This document shows positions 6,596 to 15,367 of a stretch of DNA of 64,000 nt, piece after piece; within the stretch, counting starts at the first letter, position 1; every line of letters begins with the position of its first letter. The DNA is from Georgenia_A wangjunii. Its GTDB lineage: Bacteria; Actinomycetota; Actinomycetes; Actinomycetales; Actinomycetaceae. A program made the translations under genes and the position numbers. The DNA lies in NCBI RefSeq assembly GCF_036421915.1, contig NZ_JAZGOM010000002.1, one strand, 5' to 3'. A model generated the notes under the pieces. It ran no database searches, was not told the DNA's origin, and saw only the letters and a list, made by a program, of their open reading frames with translations.

Positions 6596-8581
6596 TTGGC
6601 GCAACAGTCAGGCCGCCCTCCAGCGAGGCCTAGGCCCGTACGAACCCTGGTCCTCCTCTTCGTGGCGATCGCCGCGATCTTCGGGTCGGTCGCCACCGGG
6701 ACGCAGGTGTCCGACGAGGCCTCGTTCGCCCCGCAGCTCGCCCTCGACCTCGAGGGCGGGACCCAGCTCGTGCTGACCCCGCGGCTCGACGACGGCGCCG
6801 ACGCCACCGACGAGATCACGCCCGAGGACCTCAACCAGGCCATCGCGATCATCCGCCAGCGCGTCGACGCCTCCGGCGTCGCCGAGGCCGAGATCACCCG
6901 GCAGGGCTCCGGCAACATCGTCGTCGCCCTCCCGGGCGAGCCGAGCGAGGAGACGCTCGACCTCGTCCGGCGCTCCGCGCAGCTCCGGTTCCGGCCGGTG
7001 CTCATGATCACCGCCCCCACCCCGATCGACCCGGGCCAGGCCGCGCTCGCCGAGGGGGAGGCTCCCGACGAGGCGCTCACCGACGGCGAGACCGCAACCG
7101 ACGCCGCCACGGACGCCGCGGCCACGGACGCCGCCACCGACGAGTCCGCCACGGACGCGGCGAGCGACGCCGCCACGGACGGCGCCACGCCGGACGCCCC
7201 GGCCACCGCGCCCCCGGCGCGGGAGGACATCGAGGCCGCCGCGATGACGGCGGCGGACGTGGACGGCGACGGCGAGCTCTCCTCCGAGCCTGCCACCGCC
7301 CCGACGTCGAACAGCGACGTCGCGTGGGTGACCGAGCAGCTGACGTACGACATGTACGCGCTCGACTGCACGGACCCGGCGAACCTCACCGGCGGTGCGG
7401 CGCACGACCCGCTGACTCCCGTCATCGCGTGCGGCGAGGACGGCACGGCGAAGTACGTCCTCGGCCCCGCCGATGTCGAGGGCACCCACGTCGACAGCGC
7501 GAACTCCGGGCTGCGGACGACGAGCACCGGCGCGACGACGAACGAGTGGGTCGTCAACATCGAGTTCGGCAGCGAGGGATCGGACCTCTTCCGTGAGACG
7601 AGCCAGCGGCTCGTGTCCCTCGCGCCGCCCCAGAACCAGTTCGGCATCGTGCTCGACGGTCTCGTCATCTCCGCGCCCTCGATGAACTCCGTCATCCCGG
7701 ACGGCCAGGCGCAGATCAGCGGCACCTTCGACCGCGAGAGCGCCTCGACGCTCGCGAACCAGCTGAACTTTGGCTCGCTGCCCCTCAACTTCGAGGTCCA
7801 GAGCGAGGAGCAGATCTCCGCGACGCTGGGCAGCGAGCACCTGCGCAACGGCCTCATCGCCGGCCTCATCGGCCTCGTGCTCGTCGGTGCCTACCTCGTG
7901 TGGCAGTACCGGGGCCTCGCCGCGGTCGCCGTCGCCAGCCTCGTCCTGGCCGCCGTCCTCACGTACGGCGTCATCGTCCTGCTCTCCTGGCTCCAGGGCT
8001 ACCGGCTCTCGCTGGCCGGCGTCGCGGGCCTCATCGTCGCCGTCGGCATCACCGCGGACTCGTTCATCCTCTTCTTCGAGCGCATGCGGGACGAGATCCG
8101 CGAGGGCCGCACGATCGCCTCCGCCGTCGACGAGGGCTGGGTCCGCGCCCGCCGCACGATCCTCATCTCCGACGTCGTCACGCTCCTCGCCGCCGTCGTC
8201 CTCTACTTCCTCGCGGTCGGCGGGGTGCGCGGCTTCGCGTTCACCCTCGGCCTGACGACCCTCATCGACATCGTCGTCGTCTTCTGGTTCACGCACCCGG
8301 CCATGCAGGTCCTCATCCGCACCCGGTTCTTCAGCGAGGGGCACCCGATGTCCGGCCTCAACGCGGAGCGCCTCGGTGTCGACGAGGCGACGGCGCGCGG
8401 GCACGGCCGGCCGCGCCCGCCGCAGCGGAGCGGGCCCGTGCCGCGCACGGGCGCCACGGCGGCTCCTGCGCCGGAGGGTCCGCGGATGACCATCGCCGAG
8501 CGCCGCGCGGCGCAGCAGCGCGAGCAGGAGGCCGCCGCGGCGGCCGAGAGCGTCAACACGAGTGCGGGGGACGAGCGCTGA
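6596..8581 (+). CDS. secD: Protein translocase subunit SecD
   Basis: SecD, with SecF, uses the proton gradient to help pull secreted proteins out of SecYEG. The 661-residue protein has TM1 at about 17-35, the conserved DLEGGTQLVL and INDEX-like ITPEDLNQAIAIIRQRVDASGVAE segments, and five C-terminal transmembrane helices (from about 420) with GVAGLIVAVGITADSFILFFERMRDE. It is longer than E. coli SecD because of a low-complexity Thr/Ala/Asp insertion at residues 141-210, followed by an EF-hand-like DVDGDGELS at 221-229. The TTG at 6596 gives the expected N-terminus. The stop overlaps secF by one base. The C-terminal Arg/Ala/Pro tail is probably cytoplasmic. Confidence 0.96.
   Translation: MAQQSGRPPARPRPVRTLVLLFVAIAAIFGSVATGTQVSDEASFAPQLALDLEGGTQLVLTPRLDDGADATDEITPEDLNQAIAIIRQRVDASGVAEAEITRQGSGNIVVALPGEPSEETLDLVRRSAQLRFRPVLMITAPTPIDPGQAALAEGEAPDEALTDGETATDAATDAAATDAATDESATDAASDAATDGATPDAPATAPPAREDIEAAAMTAADVDGDGELSSEPATAPTSNSDVAWVTEQLTYDMYALDCTDPANLTGGAAHDPLTPVIACGEDGTAKYVLGPADVEGTHVDSANSGLRTTSTGATTNEWVVNIEFGSEGSDLFRETSQRLVSLAPPQNQFGIVLDGLVISAPSMNSVIPDGQAQISGTFDRESASTLANQLNFGSLPLNFEVQSEEQISATLGSEHLRNGLIAGLIGLVLVGAYLVWQYRGLAAVAVASLVLAAVLTYGVIVLLSWLQGYRLSLAGVAGLIVAVGITADSFILFFERMRDEIREGRTIASAVDEGWVRARRTILISDVVTLLAAVVLYFLAVGGVRGFAFTLGLTTLIDIVVVFWFTHPAMQVLIRTRFFSEGHPMSGLNAERLGVDEATARGHGRPRPPQRSGPVPRTGATAAPAPEGPRMTIAERRAAQQREQEAAAAAESVNTSAGDER
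7021..7290 (+). other. Low-complexity insertion encoded within secD
   Basis: Bases coding for about residues 141-230 of SecD repeat GCCACGGACGCC-like units, giving an Ala-Thr-Asp-rich extracytoplasmic linker. It ends in an EF-hand-like acidic loop with Asp at loop positions 1, 3 and 5. Position 12, normally Glu, is Pro, so calcium binding is uncertain. Confidence 0.6.
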
Positions 8582-9705
8582 TGTCCAAGCTGGCCACCAT
8601 GGGCAACGACCTCCACACGGGGCGCCGTTCCTTCCCGATCGTCCAGCGCGGGAAGACCTGGCTCGCCGTCGGCGGGACGCTCGTCCTCATCTCGCTGCTC
8701 CTCCTCGCCTTCAAGGGCCTCAACGCCGGCATCGAGTTCCGCGGCGGGTCGCAGTTCACGATCACCGGCACCTCGACGCTCGAGCAGCAGCCCGCCCACG
8801 ACGTCCTCAACGAGGTCGGGGCGGACCAGGCGGCGCGCATCTCGACGGTCGGCGACGAGGCGCTGCGCATCCAGACCGAGGAGCTGACGACCGAGCAGAC
8901 CTCCGAGGTCCGCGCCGGGCTCGCCGAGACCTACGACGTGCCGGTCGCCGACGTCGCGTCGACGTTCATCGGCCCCTCGTGGGGCGAGGACATCACGCGG
9001 CAGGCGCTCCAGGGCCTCGTCATCTTCATCCTCCTCGTCTCGGTCGTCCTCTCCGCGTACTTCCGGAGCTGGAAGATGGCGGCGGCGGCGATGATCGCGC
9101 TCCTCAACGACCTCGTCCTCACCGTCGGCGTGTACGCGCTCATCGGGTGGGAGGTCACGCCCGCGACCGTCATCGGCCTGCTGACGATCCTCGGGTACTC
9201 GCTGTACGACACGGTCGTCGTCTTCGACAAGATCCGGGAGAACTCGACCGGCCTCCTCGAGCAGGAGGAGCGCACCTACAGCGAGGCCGCCAACCTCGCC
9301 GTCAACCAGACGCTCATCCGCTCGGTCAACACGTCGATGACCTCGCTCCTGCCCGTCGGCTCGATCCTCTTCGTCGGCGCCCTGCTCCTCGGCGCCGGCA
9401 CCCTGCGCGACATCGCCCTCGCGCTCTTCGTCGGCATGCTCGTCTCGACGCTCTCGTCGATCTTCATCGCCGCGCCCGTCCAGGCCGCCCTCCACGAGCG
9501 GGAGGACACCATCAAGGAGCACACCGCCCGGGTCCTCGACAAGCGTCGGGCGCGCGCGGAGCGGGCAGCGGCGACCAGCGAGCGGGCGAGCGCCGGCGCG
9601 GAGCACGGCACGCAGCCGGCCCCCCCGGTCACCGGCGAGGCGGTCGTCGCGGGCCACCACCGGGGCAACGTGGCACAGCCCCGACGTAAGAAGGGACGAC
9701 GATGA
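8581..9705 (+). CDS. secF: Protein translocase subunit SecF
   Basis: SecF is the partner of SecD in the proton-driven export motor. The 374-residue protein has TM1 at about 27-45, the hallmark GIEFRGGSQF at about 50-59 and five further helices carrying WEVTPATVIGLLTILGYSLYDTVVVFDKIREN. A positively charged cytoplasmic tail follows. The ATG shares a base with the secD stop (TGATG). The last codons overlap the apt start by four bases (ATGA), so yajC, secD, secF and apt form one operon. Confidence 0.96.
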   Translation: MSKLATMGNDLHTGRRSFPIVQRGKTWLAVGGTLVLISLLLLAFKGLNAGIEFRGGSQFTITGTSTLEQQPAHDVLNEVGADQAARISTVGDEALRIQTEELTTEQTSEVRAGLAETYDVPVADVASTFIGPSWGEDITRQALQGLVIFILLVSVVLSAYFRSWKMAAAAMIALLNDLVLTVGVYALIGWEVTPATVIGLLTILGYSLYDTVVVFDKIRENSTGLLEQEERTYSEAANLAVNQTLIRSVNTSMTSLLPVGSILFVGALLLGAGTLRDIALALFVGMLVSTLSSIFIAAPVQAALHEREDTIKEHTARVLDKRRARAERAAATSERASAGAEHGTQPAPPVTGEAVVAGHHRGNVAQPRRKKGRR

Positions 9706-10238
9706 CGACCTCCTCCAGCGAGCTCGCGGAGCTCCTGCGCTCCCACGTGCGCGAGGTGCCGGACTTCCCGGAGCCCGGCGTCCTCTTCCGGGACATCACG
9801 CCGCTCCTCGCCGACGGCCCTGCGTTCGGCGCGCTCATCGATGCGCTCGCCGAGCGCTACCGCGGGCGCATCGACGCGGTAGCCGGCCTCGAGTCCCGCG
9901 GGTTCATCCTCGCCGCGCCCCTCGCGCACGCCCTCGGCGTCGGCATGATCACCGTCCGCAAGGCCGGGCGGCTGCCCGGCCCGGTCATCGGCGTCGACTA
10001 CTCCCTCGAGTACGGCACCGCCCGACTCGAGCTGCGGGCCGAGACCGTCGCGGAGGGCTCGCGCGTGCTCGTCATCGACGACGTCCTCGCCACGGGCGGG
10101 ACGGCGGCGGCTGCGATCGAGCTCATCGAGGGCAGCGGCGGGACCGTCGCCGCCCTGTCGATGCTGCTCGAGCTCGTCGCCCTCGGTGGCCGCTCGCGCA
10201 TCGAGGGCTACGAGGTGGACAGCATCCTCAGCTACTGA
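9702..10238 (+). CDS. apt: Adenine phosphoribosyltransferase
   Basis: This purine-salvage enzyme converts adenine and PRPP to AMP. At 178 residues it is of usual length. It has the PRPP-binding motif VLVIDDVLATGGT (122-134) and typical Apt segments VPDFPEPGVLFRDITPLL and GLESRGFILAAPLA. It is coupled to secF through an ATGA overlap. The secDF-apt-rel order is widespread in actinobacteria. Confidence 0.95.
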   Translation: MTTSSSELAELLRSHVREVPDFPEPGVLFRDITPLLADGPAFGALIDALAERYRGRIDAVAGLESRGFILAAPLAHALGVGMITVRKAGRLPGPVIGVDYSLEYGTARLELRAETVAEGSRVLVIDDVLATGGTAAAAIELIEGSGGTVAALSMLLELVALGGRSRIEGYEVDSILSY

Positions 10239-10289
10239 GCCGGCGCTACCGGCGGCGCCTCCCAGGTCTGCGCACGGGCGCCGTCGGCA

Positions 10290-10301
10290 TAGGATTGCGC
10301 G
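10290..10301 (+). promoter_or_regulatory. Leaderless-type -10 element of the rel gene
   Basis: TAGGAT at 10290-10295 is followed by exactly six bases and the ATG at 10302. Transcription would therefore start at or next to the start codon, giving a leaderless mRNA. No Shine-Dalgarno sequence is seen. Confidence 0.5.
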
Positions 10302-12620
10302 ATGGCAGAGGAGACGGTCACCGGCACTCAGCCGGCCGCTGACGACACGGTCGTCCCGGGGTCGCGGGTGCGCTCGCGCCTCGTGCGGCTCGGGGCCCGT
10401 GGTCACGCCTCGCCCGCGATCGAGCCGCTCCTGCGTGCCGTCCGCGCGAACCACCCGCGCTCGGACACCGCCGTCATCGAGCGCGCCTACCAGGTGGCCG
10501 AGAAGGCGCACCGGGGCCAGCTCCGCAAGAGCGGAGACCCGTACATCACGCACCCCGTGGCGGTGGCGACCATCCTCGCCGAGCTCGGGATGACGCCGCC
10601 GACCCTCGCGGCCGCACTCCTCCACGACACCGTCGAGGACACCGACTACCCGCTGCGCGACCTGCGCGCGGAGTTCGGCGACGAGATCGCCCTCCTCGTC
10701 GACGGCGTGACGAAGCTCGACAAGGTGACGTACGGCGAGGCCGCCGAGGCGGAGACGGTCCGCAAGATGGTCGTCGCCATGGCGCGCGACATCCGCGTCC
10801 TCGTCATCAAGCTCGCCGACCGGCTCCACAACGCCCGGACGTGGAAGTACGTCCCGGCCGCCTCCGCCGAGCGCAAGGCCCGGGAGACCCTCGAGATCTA
10901 CGCACCCCTCGCGCACCGCCTCGGCATGAACACGATCAAGTGGGAGCTCGAGGACCTCTCCTTCGCCACGCTCTACCCCAAGGTCTACGAGGAGATCGTC
11001 CACCTCGTCGCCGAGCGCGCACCGGCGCGCGAGGAGTACCTCAAGAGCGTGAGCGCCCAGATCGAGACGGACCTGCGGACCAACAAGATCCGCGCCACGG
11101 TGACCGGCCGGCCGAAGCACTACTACTCGATCTACCAGAAGATGATCGTCCGGGGCCGCGACTTCGACGACATCTTCGACCTCGTCGGCGTGCGCATCCT
11201 CGTCGACTCGGTCCGCGACTGCTACGCCGTCCTCGGCACGATGCACGCCCGGTGGAACCCCCTGACGGGGCGCTTCAAGGACTACATCGCCATGCCGAAG
11301 TTCAACCTCTACCAGTCGTTGCACACGACCGTCGTCGGGCCGGGCGGCAAGCCGGTCGAGATCCAGATCCGCACGCACGACATGCACCGGCGGGCCGAGT
11401 ACGGCGTGGCGGCGCACTGGAAGTACAAGCAGGCCGCGAAGGGTGCCCGCAACGAGGAGCCCTCGGGCGACACGGAGATGAGCTGGTTGCGCCAGCTCGT
11501 CGACTGGCAGCGGGAGACGGCCGACCCGGGGGAGTTCCTCGACTCGCTCCGCTTCGAGATCTCCGGCTCCCAGGTGTACGTCTTCACGCCGAAGGGCGAC
11601 GTCATGGCGCTCGCGCCGGGCGCCACGCCGGTCGACTTCGCCTACGCCGTCCACACCGAGGTGGGGCACCGCACCGTCGGCGCGCGCGTCAACGGTCGGC
11701 TCGTGCCGCTGGAGTCGACGCTCGAGAACGGCGACACGGTCGAGATCTTCACGTCGAAGGCCGAGGGGGCCGGCCCGAGCCGGGACTGGCTCGGCTTCGT
11801 CACGAGCCCCCGGGCCCGGAACAAGATCCGCGCGTGGTTCACCAAGGAGCGTCGCGAGGAGGCGATCGAGGCCGGCAAGGCGCTCATCGCCAAGGCCATG
11901 CGCAAGCAGAACCTGCCGATCCAGCGGCTCATGTCGCACGAGTCGCTCACGGCGCTGGCCCACGACATGCGCTACGCCGACGTCTCGGCCCTCTACGCCG
12001 CCGTGGGCGAGAACCACGTCTCGGCGTCGAACGTCGTCCAGCGGCTCGTCCACACGATGGGCGGCGAGCAGGGCGCCGAGGAGGACCTCGCCGAGGCGAC
12101 GATGCCCGGCGAGCAGCGGCCGCGCCTGCGGTCCGGGGACCCGGGGATCGTCGTCGAGGGCATGTCGGAGTCGGACGTGTGGGTCAAGCTCGCCCGCTGC
12201 TGCACGCCGGTCCCCGGCGACCCCGTCGTCGGGTTCGTCACCCGGGGGTCAGGTGTGTCCGTCCACCGCGCCGACTGCGGGAACCTCGACAGCCTCCGCG
12301 CCGAGCCAGAGCGCGTCGTGGGCGTCTCGTGGTCGCCGCACGGCCAGAGCACCTTCCTCGTCCAGATCCAGGTGGAGGCGCTCGACCGCTCGGGACTTCT
12401 CTCCGACGTCACGCGCGTCCTCTCGGACAACCACGTCAACATCTTGTCGGCCTCGGTGACGACGAGCCGGGACCGAGTCGCGCTGTCGAAGTTCGTCTTC
12501 GAGATGGCCGAGCCCTCGCACCTCGGGCACGTGCTCTCCAACGTCCGCCGCATCGACGGCGTCTTCGACGTCTACCGCCTCACGGGTGCACGCAGCGCCG
12601 ACGTACCGGCGCGCGGCTAG
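10302..12620 (+). CDS. rel: Bifunctional (p)ppGpp synthetase/hydrolase (RSH family)
   Basis: This is the stringent-response enzyme that makes and degrades (p)ppGpp. The 772-residue protein has, in order, an HD hydrolase domain with intact LLHDTVEDTD (His108-Asp109), a synthetase domain with RPKHYYSIYQKM and MPKFNLYQSLHTTV, a TGS domain (about 420-485), a helical/zinc-finger region with RCCTPVPGDPVVGF, and a C-terminal ACT domain (about 690-765). Both catalytic halves look intact, so this is a Rel-type bifunctional enzyme. It is expressed separately from apt. A 20-base direct repeat spans its stop codon. Confidence 0.96.
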   Translation: MAEETVTGTQPAADDTVVPGSRVRSRLVRLGARGHASPAIEPLLRAVRANHPRSDTAVIERAYQVAEKAHRGQLRKSGDPYITHPVAVATILAELGMTPPTLAAALLHDTVEDTDYPLRDLRAEFGDEIALLVDGVTKLDKVTYGEAAEAETVRKMVVAMARDIRVLVIKLADRLHNARTWKYVPAASAERKARETLEIYAPLAHRLGMNTIKWELEDLSFATLYPKVYEEIVHLVAERAPAREEYLKSVSAQIETDLRTNKIRATVTGRPKHYYSIYQKMIVRGRDFDDIFDLVGVRILVDSVRDCYAVLGTMHARWNPLTGRFKDYIAMPKFNLYQSLHTTVVGPGGKPVEIQIRTHDMHRRAEYGVAAHWKYKQAAKGARNEEPSGDTEMSWLRQLVDWQRETADPGEFLDSLRFEISGSQVYVFTPKGDVMALAPGATPVDFAYAVHTEVGHRTVGARVNGRLVPLESTLENGDTVEIFTSKAEGAGPSRDWLGFVTSPRARNKIRAWFTKERREEAIEAGKALIAKAMRKQNLPIQRLMSHESLTALAHDMRYADVSALYAAVGENHVSASNVVQRLVHTMGGEQGAEEDLAEATMPGEQRPRLRSGDPGIVVEGMSESDVWVKLARCCTPVPGDPVVGFVTRGSGVSVHRADCGNLDSLRAEPERVVGVSWSPHGQSTFLVQIQVEALDRSGLLSDVTRVLSDNHVNILSASVTTSRDRVALSKFVFEMAEPSHLGHVLSNVRRIDGVFDVYRLTGARSADVPARG

Positions 12621-12653
12621 GCACCGCCTCGCGGCGCGGCTAAGCACCGCCTC
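12611..12653 (+). repeat. Tandem 20-base direct repeat at the rel 3' end
   Basis: Copies at 12611-12630 and 12634-12653 differ at one base (GCGCGGCTAGGCACCGCCTC and GCGCGGCTAAGCACCGCCTC), with a period of 23. The first copy contains the rel stop codon and the second contains the stop of the convergent minus-strand gene. Confidence 0.75.
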
Positions 12654-13209
12654 CCGGCACCGTCAGGGCCGCCGCGACGACGGCGCGGGCGCGCGCGGTG
12701 TACGCGTCGCGGGCGTGCCGGTCGAGGTCAGCCGTGACGTCGGCGACCGGGAGCCCGACGGCGGCGAGGGCGCGCAGGCGCGGCGCCGCGACGTCGAGCG
12801 GGCACCACCGGGCGAGGTCGACCGCGGTGCGCACCAGCGTCGTCACCAGGACGCCCCCGATGGTGACCGTCTCGCCGGGCTCGACGCGCTGCTGGTGCAC
12901 CGTGAGCGTCGGCAGGTGCTCGCGCCGTCCCCGCGGGACGACGACCTCCGGGACGGCGGGTCGGTAGCAGCCCGTGTGGACCCAGACCGCCGAGGCCCGG
13001 GCGATCGCCGCGCCGGCGGGGACGTCGGCGGCGAGGCTGGCGGCGCGGCCGTCCGGCCCGCGGACGAGGTCGGCCGCGGCGAACCGGTCACGTCCCGTGG
13101 GCAGGAGCAGCCCGTCGAGCCGTGCGACCCGCAGCGCCCGGTCCTGCGCCGTGACCGAGACGACGGGCTCGGGCGGGCGGGCGTGCAGCCAGGCCAGCGC
13201 GTGGGTCAT
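12640..13209 (-). CDS. Hypothetical protein resembling AbiEi-type antitoxins
   Basis: This 189-residue protein is rich in Ala, Arg and Val. The central region (LPTLTVHQQRVEPGETVTI, then VLVTTLVRTAVDLAR) resembles the 'TTPVRTAADLAR' core of actinobacterial proteins annotated as type IV toxin-antitoxin AbiEi-family antitoxins. The N-terminus lacks a clear winged-helix signature. No AbiEii nucleotidyltransferase toxin gene is adjacent: the neighbours are rel (convergent, 19 bases away) and the DUF349 gene. It is therefore an orphan or has another role. The ATG at 13209 is the first start inside the conserved part; the open frame further upstream runs through a terminator hairpin and is unlikely to be coding. 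I am confident it is a gene and less so of the family. Confidence 0.62.
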   Translation of the reverse strand: MTHALAWLHARPPEPVVSVTAQDRALRVARLDGLLLPTGRDRFAAADLVRGPDGRAASLAADVPAGAAIARASAVWVHTGCYRPAVPEVVVPRGRREHLPTLTVHQQRVEPGETVTIGGVLVTTLVRTAVDLARWCPLDVAAPRLRALAAVGLPVADVTADLDRHARDAYTARARAVVAAALTVPGGGA

Positions 13210-13248
13210 CGCCTCAGGGTGCCGCCCGGGCCGGCAACGCAGCGACAG

Positions 13249-13280
13249 ACCGGCCCGGGCATGTGGATGCCCGGGCCGGT
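13249..13280 (-). terminator. Hairpin terminator after the DUF349 gene
   Basis: A perfect 14-base inverted repeat (arms 13249-13262 and 13267-13280) has a GTGG tetraloop and lies 33 bases beyond the stop of the minus-strand DUF349 gene. It also separates that gene from the AbiEi-like gene downstream. Confidence 0.8.
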
Positions 13281-13312
13281 GGTGCGCGTGTGGATACAGC
13301 CTCTCAGCGCGG

Positions 13313-15367
13313 CTACTCGGCGGAGCGCAGCACCTGGTCGAGCCACGCCTGACGGGCATCGAGCGCCTCGCGCGCACGAGCGACGGCGCGCTCGTCCCCG
13401 CGTGCCTGCGCGTCCGCGACGTCCTTCTCGAGGGCGGTGATGGAGTCCTGCAGCTGGGCTGCCGCCCCCTCCGCGCGCGCCTTCTTCTCGGGGTCCGTCT
13501 GCTGCCAGCGCTGGTCGTCGGCGTCACGGACAGCCTGCTCGACAGCACGCATGCGGCCCTCGACGCGCTGGACGTCCGCGCGCGGCACCTTGCCGGCCTC
13601 CTCCCAGCGGTCCTGGATCGGGCGCAGTGCCGCCTTGGCGGCGGTCGGGTTCGTCACGGGCAGGAGGGCCTCGGCCTGCTCGAGCAGGGCGAGCTTGACC
13701 TCGAGGTTCTTCGAGTACTCGGCGTCCACCTGTGCGTTCTGCGCGTTGCGGGCGTCGAAGAAGACCTGCTGCGCGGCACGGAATCGCGCCCAGAGGGCGT
13801 CGTCGTCCTTGCGGTTCGCGCGCCCGGCCTGCTTCCACTCGTCCATGAGGCCGCGGTAGGCAGCCGAAGTGGCGCCCCAGTCGGTCGACGTGGACAGCGC
13901 CTCGGCGCGCTGGACCAGCTTCTCCTTGGCGGCCTTCGCCTCGCCCTGCGTGGCGTCGAGCTCGGCGAAGTACTGCCGGCGGTGGCGGTCGAAGGTCGTG
14001 CGGGCCTGCGAGAACCGCTTCCACAGCGAGTCCTCGCTAGGGCGGTCCAGACGGGGCCCGGAGCGTTGCGCCGCCTTCCACTGGTCGAGGAGCCCGCGGA
14101 GCTCCTCGCCGGTGGAGCGCCACTGGATCTTCGCCGGGTCGGTCGCCGCGATGGCCTCGGCCCGCTCGACGATCGCGGTGCGCTCGGCGAGCGCCTGGGC
14201 CTTGAGCGCCTCGCGCTCCGCGGCGAGCTCCTTACGACGCTCGGACGCCCGGCCGCGCAGACCCTCGAGGCGCGCGCGGAGGCCGTCGATGTCGCCGACG
14301 GCGGTCGGCGCCTCGAGGGCGTCCCGGAGCGTGGTGATGGTCTGGTCGATCTCCTTGACGGCGAGCTGCGGCAGGCGCGCCTCGAAGAGCGCCACCTGGG
14401 CCTGGAGGTCGAGGAAGCGGCGCACGTAGAAGGCGAGCGCCTCCTCCGTGTCCGCGCCCGGGTACTGCCCCACGGTCCGCTCGCCGGTCGCCTCGCGGAC
14501 CCACACGGTGCCGTCGGGGTCGACGCGCCCCCACGCGGCCGCCTCGGCGGCGTCGTGGGCGTCGACCGGCGGAACCGGCACGACCGGGGCCGCAGCGGCC
14601 CGGCGACCGGGCAGCGGCGGGCGGGGAGCGGGGCGGGGGACGGGCGCCGGCCGCGTGGACGGCGACGCCGGACCGGCGGCGGCGGCCGGCGGCTCGGGGG
14701 CAGCCTCCGCCTCTGCCACCGGTGCAGCGTCCGCGGCCGGCGGCTCGGCGGGCGTGGCGTCGGCGGGCGCCGGAACCTCGGCCTCGGGGGTGGCGGCCTC
14801 GACGGCGTCGGCCACGGGCGCGGGCTCGGTGTGCTCGGTCGGCGCCGGGGTGGCGTCGGCGGCGAGCGCCGCGGCCTCGGCCGGCTGCTCGGCGGGGACG
14901 GGGGCGTCCTCGGCCGGCACGACGTCCGCGGCCGGCTGCTCGGCGGGCGCGGAGTCCGCCGCCTGCTCGCTCGGCGCAGGCGCTGCGTCGCCGGTCGGCT
15001 GCTCCGCGCCGGGAGCGGCGTCCTGGGTCGGCTGCTCCGCGCTGGGAGCGGCGTCGTCGGTCGGCTGCTCCGCGCTGGGAGCGTCCGCCTCGGCCGGTGC
15101 GGCGGCCTCGTCGGTCGCAGCACTCGTGCCGTCGGCCACGTGCTCAGCGGAGGCACCGTCGTCAGCCGGCGCCTGCGCGGCCGGGGCGACGGCGGGGGCG
15201 TCGGCGCCCTCGTTCGCCGCCGGAGCAGCATCGGCCTGGCCGGCCGCGTCCGGCACGGACTCCTCCGTGACCGGTGCCTCCGGACGCTCCTCGCGGGGCG
15301 GCTGGGACTCGGCTGCGGCGGCGGGCACCTGCTGGTCGTCCTGGGGGTGCGACGTCGGCTCGGTCAC
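13313..15367 (-). CDS. DUF349 domain-containing protein
   Basis: The first 230 or so of 684 residues are a low-complexity Ala/Pro/Glu/Asp region with three 11-residue repeats (AEQPTxDAAP). The remainder contains tandem helical DUF349 modules with Trp-rich signatures such as LLDQWKAAQRSG, LWKRFSQAR and RGLMDEWKQAGR. DUF349 proteins are predicted coiled-coil proteins of unknown function. The GTG at 15367 overlaps the stop of the upstream peptidyl-prolyl isomerase (GTGA), so the two are translated from one mRNA. The acidic N-terminus has no signal peptide, which suggests a cytoplasmic protein. Confidence 0.85.
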   Translation of the reverse strand: MTEPTSHPQDDQQVPAAAAESQPPREERPEAPVTEESVPDAAGQADAAPAANEGADAPAVAPAAQAPADDGASAEHVADGTSAATDEAAAPAEADAPSAEQPTDDAAPSAEQPTQDAAPGAEQPTGDAAPAPSEQAADSAPAEQPAADVVPAEDAPVPAEQPAEAAALAADATPAPTEHTEPAPVADAVEAATPEAEVPAPADATPAEPPAADAAPVAEAEAAPEPPAAAAGPASPSTRPAPVPRPAPRPPLPGRRAAAAPVVPVPPVDAHDAAEAAAWGRVDPDGTVWVREATGERTVGQYPGADTEEALAFYVRRFLDLQAQVALFEARLPQLAVKEIDQTITTLRDALEAPTAVGDIDGLRARLEGLRGRASERRKELAAEREALKAQALAERTAIVERAEAIAATDPAKIQWRSTGEELRGLLDQWKAAQRSGPRLDRPSEDSLWKRFSQARTTFDRHRRQYFAELDATQGEAKAAKEKLVQRAEALSTSTDWGATSAAYRGLMDEWKQAGRANRKDDDALWARFRAAQQVFFDARNAQNAQVDAEYSKNLEVKLALLEQAEALLPVTNPTAAKAALRPIQDRWEEAGKVPRADVQRVEGRMRAVEQAVRDADDQRWQQTDPEKKARAEGAAAQLQDSITALEKDVADAQARGDERAVARAREALDARQAWLDQVLRSAE
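14993..15083 (-). repeat. 33-bp tandem repeat inside the DUF349 gene
   Basis: Three near-identical 25-base cores (14993-15017, 15026-15050, 15059-15083) recur with a period of 33 bases. They encode three 11-residue Ala-Glu-Gln-Pro-Thr repeats. Confidence 0.85.

Noticed and set aside
9276..12053. Very long antisense open frame (925 codons) opposite secF, apt and rel
   Set aside because: It is an artefact of GC-rich third positions opposite well-supported genes. Its translation is rich in Arg, Asp and Val with no family similarity.
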